Positions 26,234 to 34,603 of a stretch of DNA of 64,000 bases are shown in pieces. Source of the stretch: Nitrososphaerota archaeon. Its GTDB lineage: Archaea > Thermoproteota > Nitrososphaeria > Conexivisphaerales > DTJL01. The translations under genes were made by a program, and so were the position numbers. How positions within the stretch are numbered: the first letter of the stretch is position 1; every line of letters begins with the position of its first letter. Below the pieces are notes generated by a model. It was not told the origin of the DNA. It saw nothing but the letters and a program-made list of their open reading frames with translations, and did not search any database. The DNA lies in NCBI GenBank assembly GCA_021324115.1, contig JAJPJS010000018.1, forward strand, positions 62,001 through 126,000, in the 5' to 3' direction.

Positions 26234-27948
26234 TTTCCGTACACCTCCCTTCCAACATTCATTATCTCACCAAGGGTGGCCCGCGCACGAACAGACTCTA
26301 TTATCGCAGGCATCGTGTCCCCATTGGGGTCCAGAAAGGCATTCCTGAGCTCCTCCAGAGCTCTCCTGACCTTCTGCTCGTCCCTGGTTCTCTTCAATCG
26401 TTTGAGTTTTTCTACCTGAACCCTCTGCGCCTTCTCATCTATCCTGAGAATGTTGATCGGTCTCTTTTCCTTTACAACATAGGAATTGACTCCCACGACC
26501 TTTCTTTCGCCAGTTTCCAATTCCTTCTGTGACTCGTACGCGGTGTTGGCTATCTCCCTCTGAAGGAAGCCGGTCTTTATGGCATCAAGGACGCCGCCGA
26601 GCCTCTCTATCTTGTCGAAGTATTCGTACGCACCGATCTCCAGCTCCCTCGTGAGCCACTCCAAGTAGTAAGAACCCCCCAGGGGGTCCACAACGTCAGG
26701 TACACCCGTTTCCTCCGCTATGATCTGCTGTGTGCGAAGTGCTACCCTGGCCGCCTTTTCGGTCGGAAGCGCCCACGCTTCGTCGTACGAATTGGTGTGC
26801 AGGGACTGGGTCCCACCTATCACGGCGGCAAGTGCCTCTATGGTGGTCCTGATTATGTTGTTCAGGGGCTGCTGCCAGGTCAGTGATACGCCTGAAGTCT
26901 GTGTATGAAAACGCATGAGCAGGGACCTGGGGTCCTTTGCATGGTACTTCTCCTTCATCACCGTGGCCCAGATCTTTCTGGCTGCTCTGAATTTGGCTAT
27001 CTCTTCGAAGAAGTTCATTCCACAGTCGAAGAAAAAGGAAAGCCTTGGGGCGAAGGAGTCTACAGGCAGCCCGGCCGATATACCAAGATCAACGTATGCG
27101 AAACCGTCTGCAAGTGTGAAAGCGAGCTCCTGCAGGGCGTTCGCGCCAGCCTCCCTTATGTGATACCCGCTTATGCTTATGTAATTCCAGAGAGGCATCT
27201 CACGCGTTGAAAACGACATCATGTCCCTGATTATTCTCATGTGAGCCTCCGGGGGGAATGCCCACTCCTTCTGGGCTATGTACTCCTTCAGTATGTCCGT
27301 CTGTGTGGTTCCCCTCAGATATCGCAGCGGAACCCCCTGCCCTTCGGCAACGACGACATACATTGCCATCAGAACCGCGGCGGGTGCGTTGATCGTCATC
27401 GATGTGCTGATGTCCCTCAAAGGTATGTCTGAAAATATCGTCTTCATATCGTCCAGCGTGCTTACGTTGACGCCACATTTCCCGACCTCCCCCATCGCCC
27501 TGGCATCGTCTGCGTCGTAGCCGTAAAGTGTGGGCATGTCAAACGCTATGCTCAAACCTGTTTCCCCATGTTTCAGAAGATACTTCAGACGGGCGTTTGT
27601 GTCTTCGGGCGTGCCATAGCCAGAAAACATTCGCATCGTCCAGAGTCTTCCCCTGTGCATTGTGGGGTATATCCCCCTCGTAAAGGGGTAAGAACCTGGG
27701 AAACCAAGGTCCTTTTCGTACTGTATGTCCTGTATGTCTTCAGGGGTGTAAACAGGCTTGAGAACAAAACCTGAAGTGTTCCTGAATTCTTTCTTGCGCT
27801 CCGGTGACATGCTGGCAAATTTCGAATAAACCTGTTTTTTCCAGGCTTCATAGCTCTTCGACGGACGTGGCGACTCGCTCTTCTTGCGTCTGATTTCCTT
27901 TAGCTTCAGAGCGTAATAGTTGGACGTGTTCTTCGAGTTCATCTTCAT
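26209..27948 (-). CDS. mcmA1: Methylmalonyl-CoA mutase, catalytic large subunit
   Basis: The 579-residue TIM-barrel subunit has the substrate region [21 protein letters not shown] near residue 90, a radical-enzyme core with [16 protein letters not shown] and [12 protein letters not shown], and [16 protein letters not shown], all family hallmarks. It carries no cobalamin domain, which is in the next gene. It is divergent from meaB (78-bp gap) with a shared symmetric TATA element, so mutase and chaperone are probably made together. Confidence 0.95.
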   Translation of the reverse strand: MKMNSKNTSNYYALKLKEIRRKKSESPRPSKSYEAWKKQVYSKFASMSPERKKEFRNTSGFVLKPVYTPEDIQDIQYEKDLGFPGSYPFTRGIYPTMHRGRLWTMRMFSGYGTPEDTNARLKYLLKHGETGLSIAFDMPTLYGYDADDARAMGEVGKCGVNVSTLDDMKTIFSDIPLRDISTSMTINAPAAVLMAMYVVVAEGQGVPLRYLRGTTQTDILKEYIAQKEWAFPPEAHMRIIRDMMSFSTREMPLWNYISISGYHIREAGANALQELAFTLADGFAYVDLGISAGLPVDSFAPRLSFFFDCGMNFFEEIAKFRAARKIWATVMKEKYHAKDPRSLLMRFHTQTSGVSLTWQQPLNNIIRTTIEALAAVIGGTQSLHTNSYDEAWALPTEKAARVALRTQQIIAEETGVPDVVDPLGGSYYLEWLTRELEIGAYEYFDKIERLGGVLDAIKTGFLQREIANTAYESQKELETGERKVVGVNSYVVKEKRPINILRIDEKAQRVQVEKLKRLKRTRDEQKVRRALEELRNAFLDPNGDTMPAIIESVRARATLGEIMNVGREVYGNWAEPPLL

Positions 27949-27989
27949 ACTGACATGATATCGTTATGGTTGTATTTCTCCTTTGTTGC

Positions 27990-28000
27990 TTTATATAAAT
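27990..28000. promoter_or_regulatory. Shared symmetric TATA element, mcmA1/meaB
   Basis: CTTTATATAAA lies in the 78-bp gap between the divergent mutase and meaB genes. It is 27 bp upstream of the meaB ATG, fitting a leaderless promoter, and its symmetry allows use in the other direction about 42 bp upstream of mcmA1. Confidence 0.55.
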
Positions 28001-28026
28001 GGGAATCAAAGTGAACTAATACCCCC

Positions 28027-29034
28027 ATGGTCAGGATGGAGTTGCAGAAGGATAAATACGGGGGCCAGACTGGAAGAGGCGTATTGACCGGCGAAGACCT
28101 GGCAGAAGGGGTGCTGAAGGGGGACAGACTCGCCATTTCAAGGACGATCACGGTCCTTGAAGACAACCTGCAGGGTTCGGGCTCCATCTACAGACGTCTT
28201 TCTCGCAAAGGTGGCAATGCCTTCGTGGTGGGCATAGCCGGCCCCCCCGGGGCAGGGAAAAGCACCCTGATCAACTGTCTGATCAAGGAGTTCAGAGCCA
28301 GGAACTCGAAGGTGGGGGTGGTGGCTGTGGACCCTTCATCGATTATCACGGGGGGAGCCCTGATGGGTGACAGGGTCAGGATGCTCGAACACTCTCTGGA
28401 TGCTGGTGTTTTCATAAGGAGTATGGCTTCCAGGGGTAACCTGGGTGGTGTGTCAACCGCAACAAGAAAGACGATACTTGTGCTTGACGCTGCAGGCTAC
28501 GATGTCATACTCGTGGAGACGGTGGGCGTGGGACAGACTGAGCTCGATGTCGCCAGCCTGGCAGACATGACCATCGTAGTTCTGATGCCCCAGACTGGTG
28601 ATGATGTTCAGGCTATGAAAGCCGGCCTTCTTGAAATCGGTGACGTGTTCGTGATGAACAAAGCTGAGCTCGAAGGGGCGGACCGGGCAGTGCTTCAACT
28701 TGTCCTCTCGGTCAAGGAGAGGAACGGTTGGAAACCACCCGTCCTGAGAATGTCCGCACAGAGATGCGCAGGGGTGAAGGAGTTGATGGAGGCGATAGGA
28801 AAATTCAGAGAAAGAATAACACCGGAACAGATGCTCAAAGTCAGAAGGGGAAGGGCCAGAGATGAATTGGTCCAGTCGCTCAGGAGCAAGATGGAAGAAT
28901 TGATGGAAGAAAGGCTTACAGGAGACGGAACACTCGAACGATTTGCAGACCTGATCCTTGCGGGCAGGTCGGACCCCGAAGAGGCCTCTTCGAAGCTCTT
29001 ATCCCGAATCTTCAAAGTGAAAAGCGAGAATTAA
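28027..29034 (+). CDS. meaB: Methylmalonyl-CoA mutase-associated GTPase
   Basis: MeaB (ArgK) is a G3E GTPase that loads and protects the B12 cofactor of methylmalonyl-CoA mutase. The P-loop is AGPPGAGKST (71-80). The switch motifs are VDPSSIITGG with DRVRM and VETVGVGQTE, and the guanine-recognition loop is VMNKAELEGAD. The 335-residue length is normal, and the C-terminal helical dimerisation arm is present. It sits divergently from the mutase genes and converges on the HMG-CoA reductase with a 4-bp overlap. Confidence 0.95.
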   Translation: MVRMELQKDKYGGQTGRGVLTGEDLAEGVLKGDRLAISRTITVLEDNLQGSGSIYRRLSRKGGNAFVVGIAGPPGAGKSTLINCLIKEFRARNSKVGVVAVDPSSIITGGALMGDRVRMLEHSLDAGVFIRSMASRGNLGGVSTATRKTILVLDAAGYDVILVETVGVGQTELDVASLADMTIVVLMPQTGDDVQAMKAGLLEIGDVFVMNKAELEGADRAVLQLVLSVKERNGWKPPVLRMSAQRCAGVKELMEAIGKFRERITPEQMLKVRRGRARDELVQSLRSKMEELMEERLTGDGTLERFADLILAGRSDPEEASSKLLSRIFKVKSEN

Positions 29035-30284
29035 TCGTGCTTGGATGATTCCTTTTCCGCCTTTATCTGTTTGACGACTTCTGACACGGTGTCAAACGTG
29101 ACTGCATGCCCGGTGCCCAGCCTTTTCACAACTTCGTCCAGCATATCGGGTGTCGCGCCGGCCAGGACAGCGAGGTTTCTTGAATGCAGCTTCATGTGTC
29201 CACGGTTGATGCCTTCCACAGACAGTGCTCTTAACGCCGCGAGGTTCTGGGCAAGACCAACCGATGCCATTACCGAAGCCAGTTCCTGTGCAGTTTTCAC
29301 ACCCATGATCTTGATGGCGGCCTTGGCCGCAGGATGAGTTGACGTGGCGCCACCCAGTATACCAGCAGCTATCGGAAGTTCGATGCTGCCCACAAGATTC
29401 CCGTCCTTGTCCTTGGCATATTTCGTGAGTGACTCGTATCCACCATTCCTTGCTGCGTACGAGTGAGCCCCCGATTCTATCGCTCTGGTGTCATTTCCGG
29501 TTGCAAGGGCCACAGCGGTTATTCCGTTCATGATCCCCTTGTTGTGAGTGGTGCACCTGTACTGGTCTGCCTCCGCAAAGGCGTAGGCATCCAGTATTCC
29601 CTCCACAACTTCATCCCCCCCTAGGCTTTCCTTGTCGAATGTGGCCCAGGCCCTCGCGAGCCGTTTGACAGCCAGGTTGGAGATTATTCTCAGCCTCACC
29701 CTGCCCTTTGTGAGTTCCTCGATGTATGGTGCGAGAGTCTCTGCCATGGTGTTCACTGTGTTTGCTCCCATGGCATCCCTGCAGTCAACATCGATCTCTA
29801 CTATAAGCATCTGCCCCCGAATGGTGTTTATGACCCTTGTGCGTACCTCTTTCGCACCACCGCCCACCTTCACGAGTGTTGGATTTGTGCCATTGCAGAT
29901 GTCCAGAAGCCTCTCGGATTCCGCCAGAACCCTCTGCGCCGCGGCATGCGGGTCAGGAACACCGAGTACCTGTATCTGACCTATCATCACGGGTGTCGAA
30001 GCCGTAGCATGGAACCCGCCCATGACCCTCGTCATTCTGGCTGCGTTGCTTGCAGCTGCTACAACGCTGGGCTCTTCTATTGCCATGGGTACCAGTATTT
30101 CCTTTCCGTTAACAATGAAGTTGGTTGCGATTCCGACCGGTATCTGAATGGCTCCCACGACGTTCTCTATCATTCTGTCTGCTAGGTCCCGTGGCAGTCC
30201 AGACATGGAGTAAACTGCTTCCGCTTCCGCGTCAGTGATGCCTGTAAACGCCTTGACCTTCTCGATCCTTTTGTCCATGGTCAT
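29031..30284 (-). CDS. HMG-CoA reductase, class II (bacterial type)
   Basis: It makes mevalonate for isoprenoid lipids (or could run in the degradative direction). Class II features are the N-terminal MDKRIEKVKAFTGIT and NFIVNGKEILVPMAIEEPSVVAAASNAA, followed by DCRDAMGANTVN with the catalytic Asp region and HNKGIMNG with the catalytic Lys. There is no membrane anchor. ATG 30284 fits the family start, and the longer frame to 30437 is unlikely. Published work describes bacterial-type reductases transferred into Archaeoglobus and Thermoplasmatales, which agrees with the suspected lineage. Confidence 0.93.
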   Translation of the reverse strand: MTMDKRIEKVKAFTGITDAEAEAVYSMSGLPRDLADRMIENVVGAIQIPVGIATNFIVNGKEILVPMAIEEPSVVAAASNAARMTRVMGGFHATASTPVMIGQIQVLGVPDPHAAAQRVLAESERLLDICNGTNPTLVKVGGGAKEVRTRVINTIRGQMLIVEIDVDCRDAMGANTVNTMAETLAPYIEELTKGRVRLRIISNLAVKRLARAWATFDKESLGGDEVVEGILDAYAFAEADQYRCTTHNKGIMNGITAVALATGNDTRAIESGAHSYAARNGGYESLTKYAKDKDGNLVGSIELPIAAGILGGATSTHPAAKAAIKIMGVKTAQELASVMASVGLAQNLAALRALSVEGINRGHMKLHSRNLAVLAGATPDMLDEVVKRLGTGHAVTFDTVSEVVKQIKAEKESSKHD

Positions 30285-30550
30285 TTTGTACAAATGACCG
30301 ACTGAAGCTTCCTGCATTCTTATTCGAACATGCGGTGATTCAGGGGATAAATAAAGTGATTGAGTGGCCGTTGAATTTTTCGTCAATAAGCTAAGAATGT
30401 CTGTTTTCCTACCATGGTCTTGTGCAGATGTGCCCAAAGTGAATTGATATCAGACGCTTGTGGTCACTTATTCCCAGAGGTGGAACCTGAAGGCTGGTTC
30501 GACTCCCAAAAATCCTTAAAAGAAGAACTTTCTCGCGGTTGTCATACAGT

Positions 30551-30640
30551 GGGCCGGTCGTCTAGTCTGGTCTTGGACGTCGCTCTGACACAAATAGCGG
30601 AAAACGGCGGAGATCACAGGTTCAAATCCTGTCCGGCCCA
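30551..30640 (+). tRNA. tRNA-Val (GAC) with a 14-nt anticodon-loop intron
   Basis: Acceptor GGGCCGG pairs with CCGGCCC, discriminator A at 30640, and no CCA is encoded. The D arm is GTCT...GGAC and the T arm is ACAGG-TTCAAAT-CCTGT. The anticodon stem TCGCT pairs with GGCGG (with G-T pairs), and the loop reads CTGACAC once 14 bases (30591-30604, or one base earlier) are removed at or next to the canonical 37/38 site. Anticodon GAC. The 30641-33100 scar begins directly downstream. Confidence 0.92.
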
Positions 30641-30692
30641 TCCTAATATCCGTGTGGGCTATATGTCGCCTTAAATATGGTTCAGACTCTGA

Positions 30693-30717
30693 GGGGGTGT
30701 CAAACAGGGTCACCCCC
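30693..30717. repeat. Hairpin downstream of tRNA-Val
   Basis: GGGGGTG and CACCCCC form a 7-bp stem with an 11-base loop. It starts 53 bp after the tRNA and could end its transcription or mark the border of the decayed island. No gene overlaps it. Confidence 0.4.
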
Positions 30718-30736
30718 CACTACCACCTGCCACTAA

Positions 30737-30755
30737 GTGTCACCTGACACTAAGA
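30737..30755. repeat. Left copy of a degenerate 19-bp direct repeat
   Basis: This element matches 32955-32973 in 15 of 19 positions, in the same orientation. The left copy contains a short palindrome, AGTGTC-ACCT-GACACT (30736-30751). The two copies bracket the integrase and transposase remnants. Confidence 0.4.
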
Positions 30756-30966
30756 GACATCCAGTACTTGAGCCGTTTTGTCGAGTCGCGCAAGTACATA
30801 AATCAAACTTCTGGTGCTGTGTGTACTCGGGTTGAAGGCACTCGATCAAAGGTCAAACATCTAAAACTCATCTAACAAATGAATAACAAAAGGAGTGCAA
30901 GCGGAAACGGTAACCCTTTGGTCGTACAACGGGTTGCCAGTCCAGGCCCGTCCTTCGGAAGGGGTG

Positions 30967-30981
30967 GGTCCCTTCCGGCCC
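30967..30981. repeat. Left copy of a 15-bp exact direct repeat, next to a hairpin
   Basis: GGTCCCTTCCGGCCC occurs here and again at 32816-32830. At the left copy it runs into a hairpin with arms CCCACCA (30979-30985) and TGGTGGG (30994-31000). The right copy has its own small hairpin, CCATCA-AA-TGATGG, just before it. Confidence 0.45.
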
Positions 30982-31024
30982 ACCACCATTTGCTGGTGGG
31001 TCGCATTTCTCACCGACCGATGGT

Positions 31025-31303
31025 TTACTCGTAGCTGTCATCCCTTCTAATGCTATCTTGAATCTCTTCATATGCATCAATGCCGATGTAAAAGGTTGGG
31101 TCCTTCCCGACATTCCTGCAGTATCTGTAGAGCCAGCTAAGGCAGCAATCCCTACTCCCCTCGCTCCTTATCCTTCTGGCGAGATGATTCATGAGCCTCT
31201 GGACACTCTTGTACTCACTCTTCCAGCCCGCCACCTTCAGGAATATCCCACACATCCTCTCCCCGTTGGTGAACGAGCCGTAGGCGGCCCGCTTCCGTGG
31301 CAT
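31025..31303 (-). pseudogene. Tyrosine recombinase N-terminal fragment (remnant)
   Basis: The 92-residue frame contains RIRSEGSRDCCLSWLYRYC and VGKDP, a pattern typical of the SAM-like core-binding domain at the N terminus of archaeal tyrosine recombinases. It ends at TAA 31025-31027 with no catalytic domain following (no R-HxxR-Y downstream). The region around has no other coding sense. It is most likely a dead integrase fragment next to a tRNA, the usual integration target. Assignment is by motif memory, not alignment. Confidence 0.45.
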
Positions 31304-31409
31304 TCCCGTCTGGCCTCCTTATGATGAGTGTTTGGGGCCACTTAACGGGGGTTCTGTTCGACACAATCCACGAATAAATAGGACTACGACCGGCAAGAGT
31401 CGAATCCCG

Positions 31410-31433
31410 GTGGGAGGAGGGAGTTCCTCCCAC
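31410..31433. repeat. Stable hairpin in the remnant island
   Basis: GTGGGAGG and CCTCCCAC form a perfect 8-bp stem with an 8-base loop, followed by a short T run. It could be a terminator for leftward or rightward transcripts, or part of a mobile-element end. It lies 55 bp upstream of the small zinc-protein frame. Confidence 0.4.
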
Positions 31434-31488
31434 GAGGGCTTTTGCTCACTACCCAGGTTAGTGTGGAGGTCCTTGTCGAGCGGTTCGG

Positions 31489-31626
31489 ATGTTCGTCTGC
31501 AGGAACGACCTGGAGTGCCCGGAGAACAAGAACTTCGACGAGCACTATCACTCATTCGAGAAGTGCGCCGTCTGCGGGAAGATGATCACCCGCGCTGAGT
31601 GTCTCTGTGGGGTCGGCCGCACTTGA
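31489..31626 (+). CDS. 45-residue zinc-finger-like microprotein
   Basis: An ATG frame of 45 codons encodes a protein with Cys at 4 and 10, His at 19 and 21, a CxxC (AVCGK) near 26-29 and CxC near 38-40. This is dense zinc-ligand spacing in a charged protein, unlikely in random sequence. It resembles small zinc proteins of archaeal viruses and plasmids, but I recognise no family. Its 3' end overlaps the convergent membrane-protein frame (31552-32031) by 75 bp. It is too short for most gene callers. Confidence 0.45.
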   Translation: MFVCRNDLECPENKNFDEHYHSFEKCAVCGKMITRAECLCGVGRT

Positions 31627-32031
31627 ACCTGCAATCTTGGTGGTGTTGGATGAAGGAGCTCGGGCTCGGAGCCACTGGATTACCGCCAGGACGACCGTGA
31701 AGAAAGGGATGAAGATTAGGAATTGCTGGATGCTGTATTTGCGGATGAGCTTCTTGGTCTCCGGATCTCTCATGTTTACGACATCGCCGTAGTTGTCCCT
31801 GAGACGCAGTGCATAGACGAGGAATGGCACGTAGTTGATTCCTAGCGTGAAGATATAGGCTCCGAACAACAGGAAGCCTCGAGGGACGAGCAGGCCAAGG
31901 ACCATTGGGACTGGGACTCCGAGGCCGAACTCGACTAGGATGAATGTAGATCCGTGGAGGCCCATGTCAAGCGCAACAAGGCGTCTAACGTTGAAGAACC
32001 TCCCTTCCTGTATTGGCGACCCCAAATGCAC
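31552..32031 (-). CDS. Hypothetical membrane protein, about four helices
   Basis: I do not recognise the family. The 159-residue protein has hydrophobic segments near residues 25-48, 50-72 and 100-118. Between them is a conserved-looking cytoplasmic loop, YGDVVNMRDPETKKLIRKYS. The last 30 residues are low in hydrophobicity and may be a read-through tail, since they overlap the zinc microprotein frame on the other strand. It sits inside the remnant island between integrase fragments and may be a survivor of the integrated element. Confidence 0.55.
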   Translation of the reverse strand: MHLGSPIQEGRFFNVRRLVALDMGLHGSTFILVEFGLGVPVPMVLGLLVPRGFLLFGAYIFTLGINYVPFLVYALRLRDNYGDVVNMRDPETKKLIRKYSIQQFLIFIPFFTVVLAVIQWLRARAPSSNTTKIAGSSAADPTETLSAGDHLPADGALLE

Positions 32032-32155
32032 TCTGCCAACTCAAGCAAGTATTAATAGATTCCTCGGCTGGAACCTATTTCAAAACCAAGTTGAGTTCAT
32101 GGTCTAGACCTTCTCTCCCACCTGCTCTTTCCCCCGGTGCGATCTACGCGCCTGC

Positions 32156-32221
32156 ATGAAATTCACCTGCATGGATGACGAGCTGTGGGAGGTTATCGAG
32201 CCCCACCTCCCTCCGTTTTCT
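32156..32221 (+). pseudogene. IS5-like transposase N-terminal scrap
   Basis: Twenty-two codons starting at ATG 32156 include DDELWEVIEPHLPP, the near-universal opening of IS5-family (DDE) transposases. Homology ends abruptly at 32221, exactly where the minus-strand integrase remnant begins. No terminal inverted repeats or further transposase sequence is found. This is the footprint of an insertion sequence that was mostly deleted. Confidence 0.55.
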
Positions 32222-32720
32222 AGTGACAGCGGGTCTTTGGCGGTGCATTCGAGAGGAAGACTGCTAGTTCTGAACCGGTCAAGGCCCTCTTGTCCCTCAG
32301 GGTGGGCGTGTCCCTTGACCTTCGGATCTTGATTCTGCCCTTGACCTCTGTGTCGTTGTGCGTCAGCCATGACTTCACAGCCTTGAGATTCGACTCGATG
32401 TAGCTCCCGGCTTTCTGTTCACCCTCAAGCTCGGTAACCACATCCATGAAAAAGCTGCACGCCCATCTTTCTCCGTTCGCGGTTGCTACTGTAGCAGCCT
32501 TTGTGGTTAGAAGCCCCTCGATTCACAGAGGTACCCCAAACGCCGGAGGTATACGTCGGGGGTGATCTTCAGCCATCTGCATACGTTGTCATATCATCGC
32601 TTGGTTTCGATATCATTCAAGAGATGCTTGTACTTGGGGACGGGCCCGACCCATCGAGGCCGTTTGATAGCCTCCGACGGCTCTTCCGGCGAGGTGGGCG
32701 ATGCCCAAGGTAGATTTGAC
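32220..32720 (-). pseudogene. Tyrosine recombinase (integrase) pseudogene, N-terminal half
   Basis: Read on the minus strand from about 32700, the codons give an integrase N-terminal domain. The first part contains KYKHLLNDIETKR, an in-frame TGA, then YDNVCR and DVYLRRLGYLCESRGF. After a frameshift near 32510 it continues with GSYIESNLKAVKSWLTHND and KGRIKIR, then DTPTLRDKRALT. It ends at the IS5-like scrap before the catalytic domain. The TGA replaces what is probably a Trp, so at least three lesions are present and the gene is dead. The open part alone is 32220-32447. Confidence 0.6.
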
Positions 32721-32815
32721 TCACTCCCTTAAGGCCGTGGCCCCCTATCTGTCTTGTTCACGCTTCTCTTGTTTTCTTCCGCATTTAAGCCGCGGCTCCC
32801 CATCAAATGATGGTA

Positions 32816-32830
32816 GGTCCCTTCCGGCCC
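32816..32830. repeat. Right copy of the 15-bp exact direct repeat
   Basis: GGTCCCTTCCGGCCC is identical to 30967-30981, same orientation. It lies just outside the integrase pseudogene. Confidence 0.45.
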
Positions 32831-32954
32831 GCTTGGCACTCTGAGTTCGATCCTGCCCTCGAGCACGTATGCATATCGATTCTTCTCGGGCCAGCTACCT
32901 CCCACAAGTTTGAGAGAGTTCGGACCGCTATTAGATTGACACGGTCCGGCCAAG

Positions 32955-32973
32955 GTGTCGCTTGTCACTAGGA
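32955..32973. repeat. Right copy of the degenerate 19-bp direct repeat
   Basis: It matches 30737-30755 at 15 of 19 bases. The segment 32721-33142 otherwise shows no convincing gene. Confidence 0.4.
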
Positions 32974-33142
32974 CTCGCTCAAAACATTAGACGACTCCGA
33001 CGGGACTCAAACCCTGTAAGAGTATATGATGAAATTCCGGCACGGCGTTTGGCTCGAATCCATTCTTTGATGAGTGTTGATTGGCGATGTTCATATATTC
33101 TGAAATTAATTATACAATTTTATTGAAATGGTGTGGAACAGG

Positions 33143-34057
33143 TCAAGGCTTCACATGGCTACCTGGATGGTTACTGTCCGGCCCATTAATTTTAGAAGAT
33201 GAGCCTGACCTCTGACTTTGAGTGTCTTTCTTTATGTCCGATAAGTTAGCTGATATCCAGGGGAGCACTTCGGTGATAAAACTGGGTCCATGGTGCGCAA
33301 GGAAATCCAATGGACCGGGCGTTTTCATATAGTTTCCTGACCTGATCGCGCGCATCCCCCTCCAGCCCCTTTTGTCTATCATACGTTCGAAGTCATTTCT
33401 ACTGAATTTCGAGTACATCTTAGCCTCGTAAACAAATACGTCGGGGTCCATTTCTTGAACCTTTGCCAAGTCGGGTGTGAGCCATTCAGACATCACACCA
33501 TCGAAAAGGGTCGAAGCACCAAGATAGCCGAAGGCGTCGACTATGTAGCTATAAGCACCGAAGCTCACTGGACCGCCAAGGTCTATCTCCACGTAAACCC
33601 TTGGCCTTGTTTGGACAGGTCTCAATTTAGCAAGACTTCGCAGTAAGGATGAAGCCAGATTCCTGGCTTCGTCGACCCTTCCAACGACGAGCCCAACCTT
33701 GATTATGGTGTCAACTATACCGGACACTGAGACCGGTAGTGCAATCGGATAAACAGAAAATTCATCCGTTAGTTTTAGTCCTAGCGGTCTCTGGTAGCCG
33801 GTAATCGTAAAAATCAGGTCGGGTTTCAGGCTTCTGAGCACATCGATATTCGTTGTGCTGTAGCTACCCACCTTTCTTTTGTTTCTAGCTTCCGGCGGTC
33901 TGGCACAGAAGGCGCTGACCCCGACGATCTCTTTGCCAAGCCCCAGAAGAAAGAGGGACTCCGTTATTGCAGGACTCAGACTCACTATCCTGTGAGGCTC
34001 TTCTGGTATTGGAACGTCCTTACCGAGCACCTCGTTGAAAACTGATCGCATCTTCAT
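33143..34057 (-). CDS. BtuF/TroA-like helical-backbone binding protein, no signal peptide
   Basis: The 304-residue sequence has the periplasmic B12/Fe-siderophore binding protein pattern: PHRIVSLSPAITESLFLLGLGKEIVGVS, then PDLIFTITG, a long backbone helix near 110-145 and RGWRGMRAIRSGNYMK near the end. This family delivers cobalamin or iron chelates to ABC importers. No signal peptide or lipobox is visible at the N terminus and no permease or ATPase is adjacent, so it may be an intracellular corrinoid-binding protein. Cytosolic relatives annotated 'cobalamin-binding protein' exist. The last 35 residues are hydrophilic and extra. Confidence 0.8.
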   Translation of the reverse strand: MKMRSVFNEVLGKDVPIPEEPHRIVSLSPAITESLFLLGLGKEIVGVSAFCARPPEARNKRKVGSYSTTNIDVLRSLKPDLIFTITGYQRPLGLKLTDEFSVYPIALPVSVSGIVDTIIKVGLVVGRVDEARNLASSLLRSLAKLRPVQTRPRVYVEIDLGGPVSFGAYSYIVDAFGYLGASTLFDGVMSEWLTPDLAKVQEMDPDVFVYEAKMYSKFSRNDFERMIDKRGWRGMRAIRSGNYMKTPGPLDFLAHHGPSFITEVLPWISANLSDIKKDTQSQRSGSSSKINGPDSNHPGSHVKP

Positions 34058-34182
34058 ATCATCAAATCCAGGCCAGATATAGATATTTACTGCAAGTGAA
34101 TATCTGTGAAAGGGCTCGAAGATGAATTGGATCCATCAGCAATGGAAGAGTTTATTTCAAGATTGATTGAGGAGCGCATTGT

Positions 34183-34272
34183 GGGCCGGTAGTTTAGGCT
34201 GGTAAAATGCTCGCTTCGCATGGGTTCGCCAGAAACAGCGAGAGTCCGCGGGTTCAAGTCCCGCCCGGTCCA
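34183..34272 (+). tRNA. tRNA-Ala (CGC) with a 16-nt anticodon-loop intron
   Basis: Acceptor GGGCCGG pairs with CCGGTCC, giving the G3-U70 wobble that identifies tRNA-Ala. The discriminator is A at 34272 and no CCA is encoded. The anticodon stem is CTCGC/GCGAG and the T arm GCGGG-TTCAAGT-CCCGC. The anticodon loop holds CGC, and 16 extra bases at about 34221-34236 follow position 37. The intron has its own short stem TGG/CCA. Confidence 0.93.
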
Positions 34273-34603
34273 CTAACTTCCTGTTCATGGTTCGGGTAAA
34301 AATGGCTGGACACGCATACACGCAACAGCTCCGTAAATCCTTTCGAAAATATTATTCAATTATATACCGACGAAAATAATTGCGGGGGTTTCATGGCAGA
34401 CTCCTGAAATAGCCTGGCCAGTAAGGTGCCTTTCCTCTTTCAAGTGATTTGGCAGATCATATGGAGGATTAGTCAACCAGGTTTCTGCTGAATGAACCAC
34501 ACCACATGAGCGGTCAATATTAGGAGTTAGAAACCATGAGATCTCACCAGAACGGTTGACGAACCAATTTTATATTGCAAGGTCGAAGGGCCCATTAAGG
34601 AAA
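34273..34603. other. Intergenic region with an orphan TATA box
   Basis: This 330-bp spacer contains TTATATA near 34357-34364 with a GC-rich stretch about 25 bp later (from about 34382), but no reading frame follows it: the first ATG there stops after three codons. A small non-coding RNA is possible. A second TATA-like TTTATATT at about 34568-34576 belongs to the LLM oxidoreductase gene. Confidence 0.35.

Noticed and set aside
30414-30674. Plus-strand frame of 86 codons across tRNA-Val
   Set aside because: It spans the tRNA gene and shows no protein features.
31380-31410. tRNA-like sequence with GTCGAATCCCGG
   Set aside because: There is no matching acceptor, D arm or anticodon arm. It is a chance resemblance to a T loop.
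32501-32713. Plus-strand frame of 70 codons in the island
   Set aside because: The opposite strand reads as an integrase N-terminal domain with lesions, which explains the sequence better.
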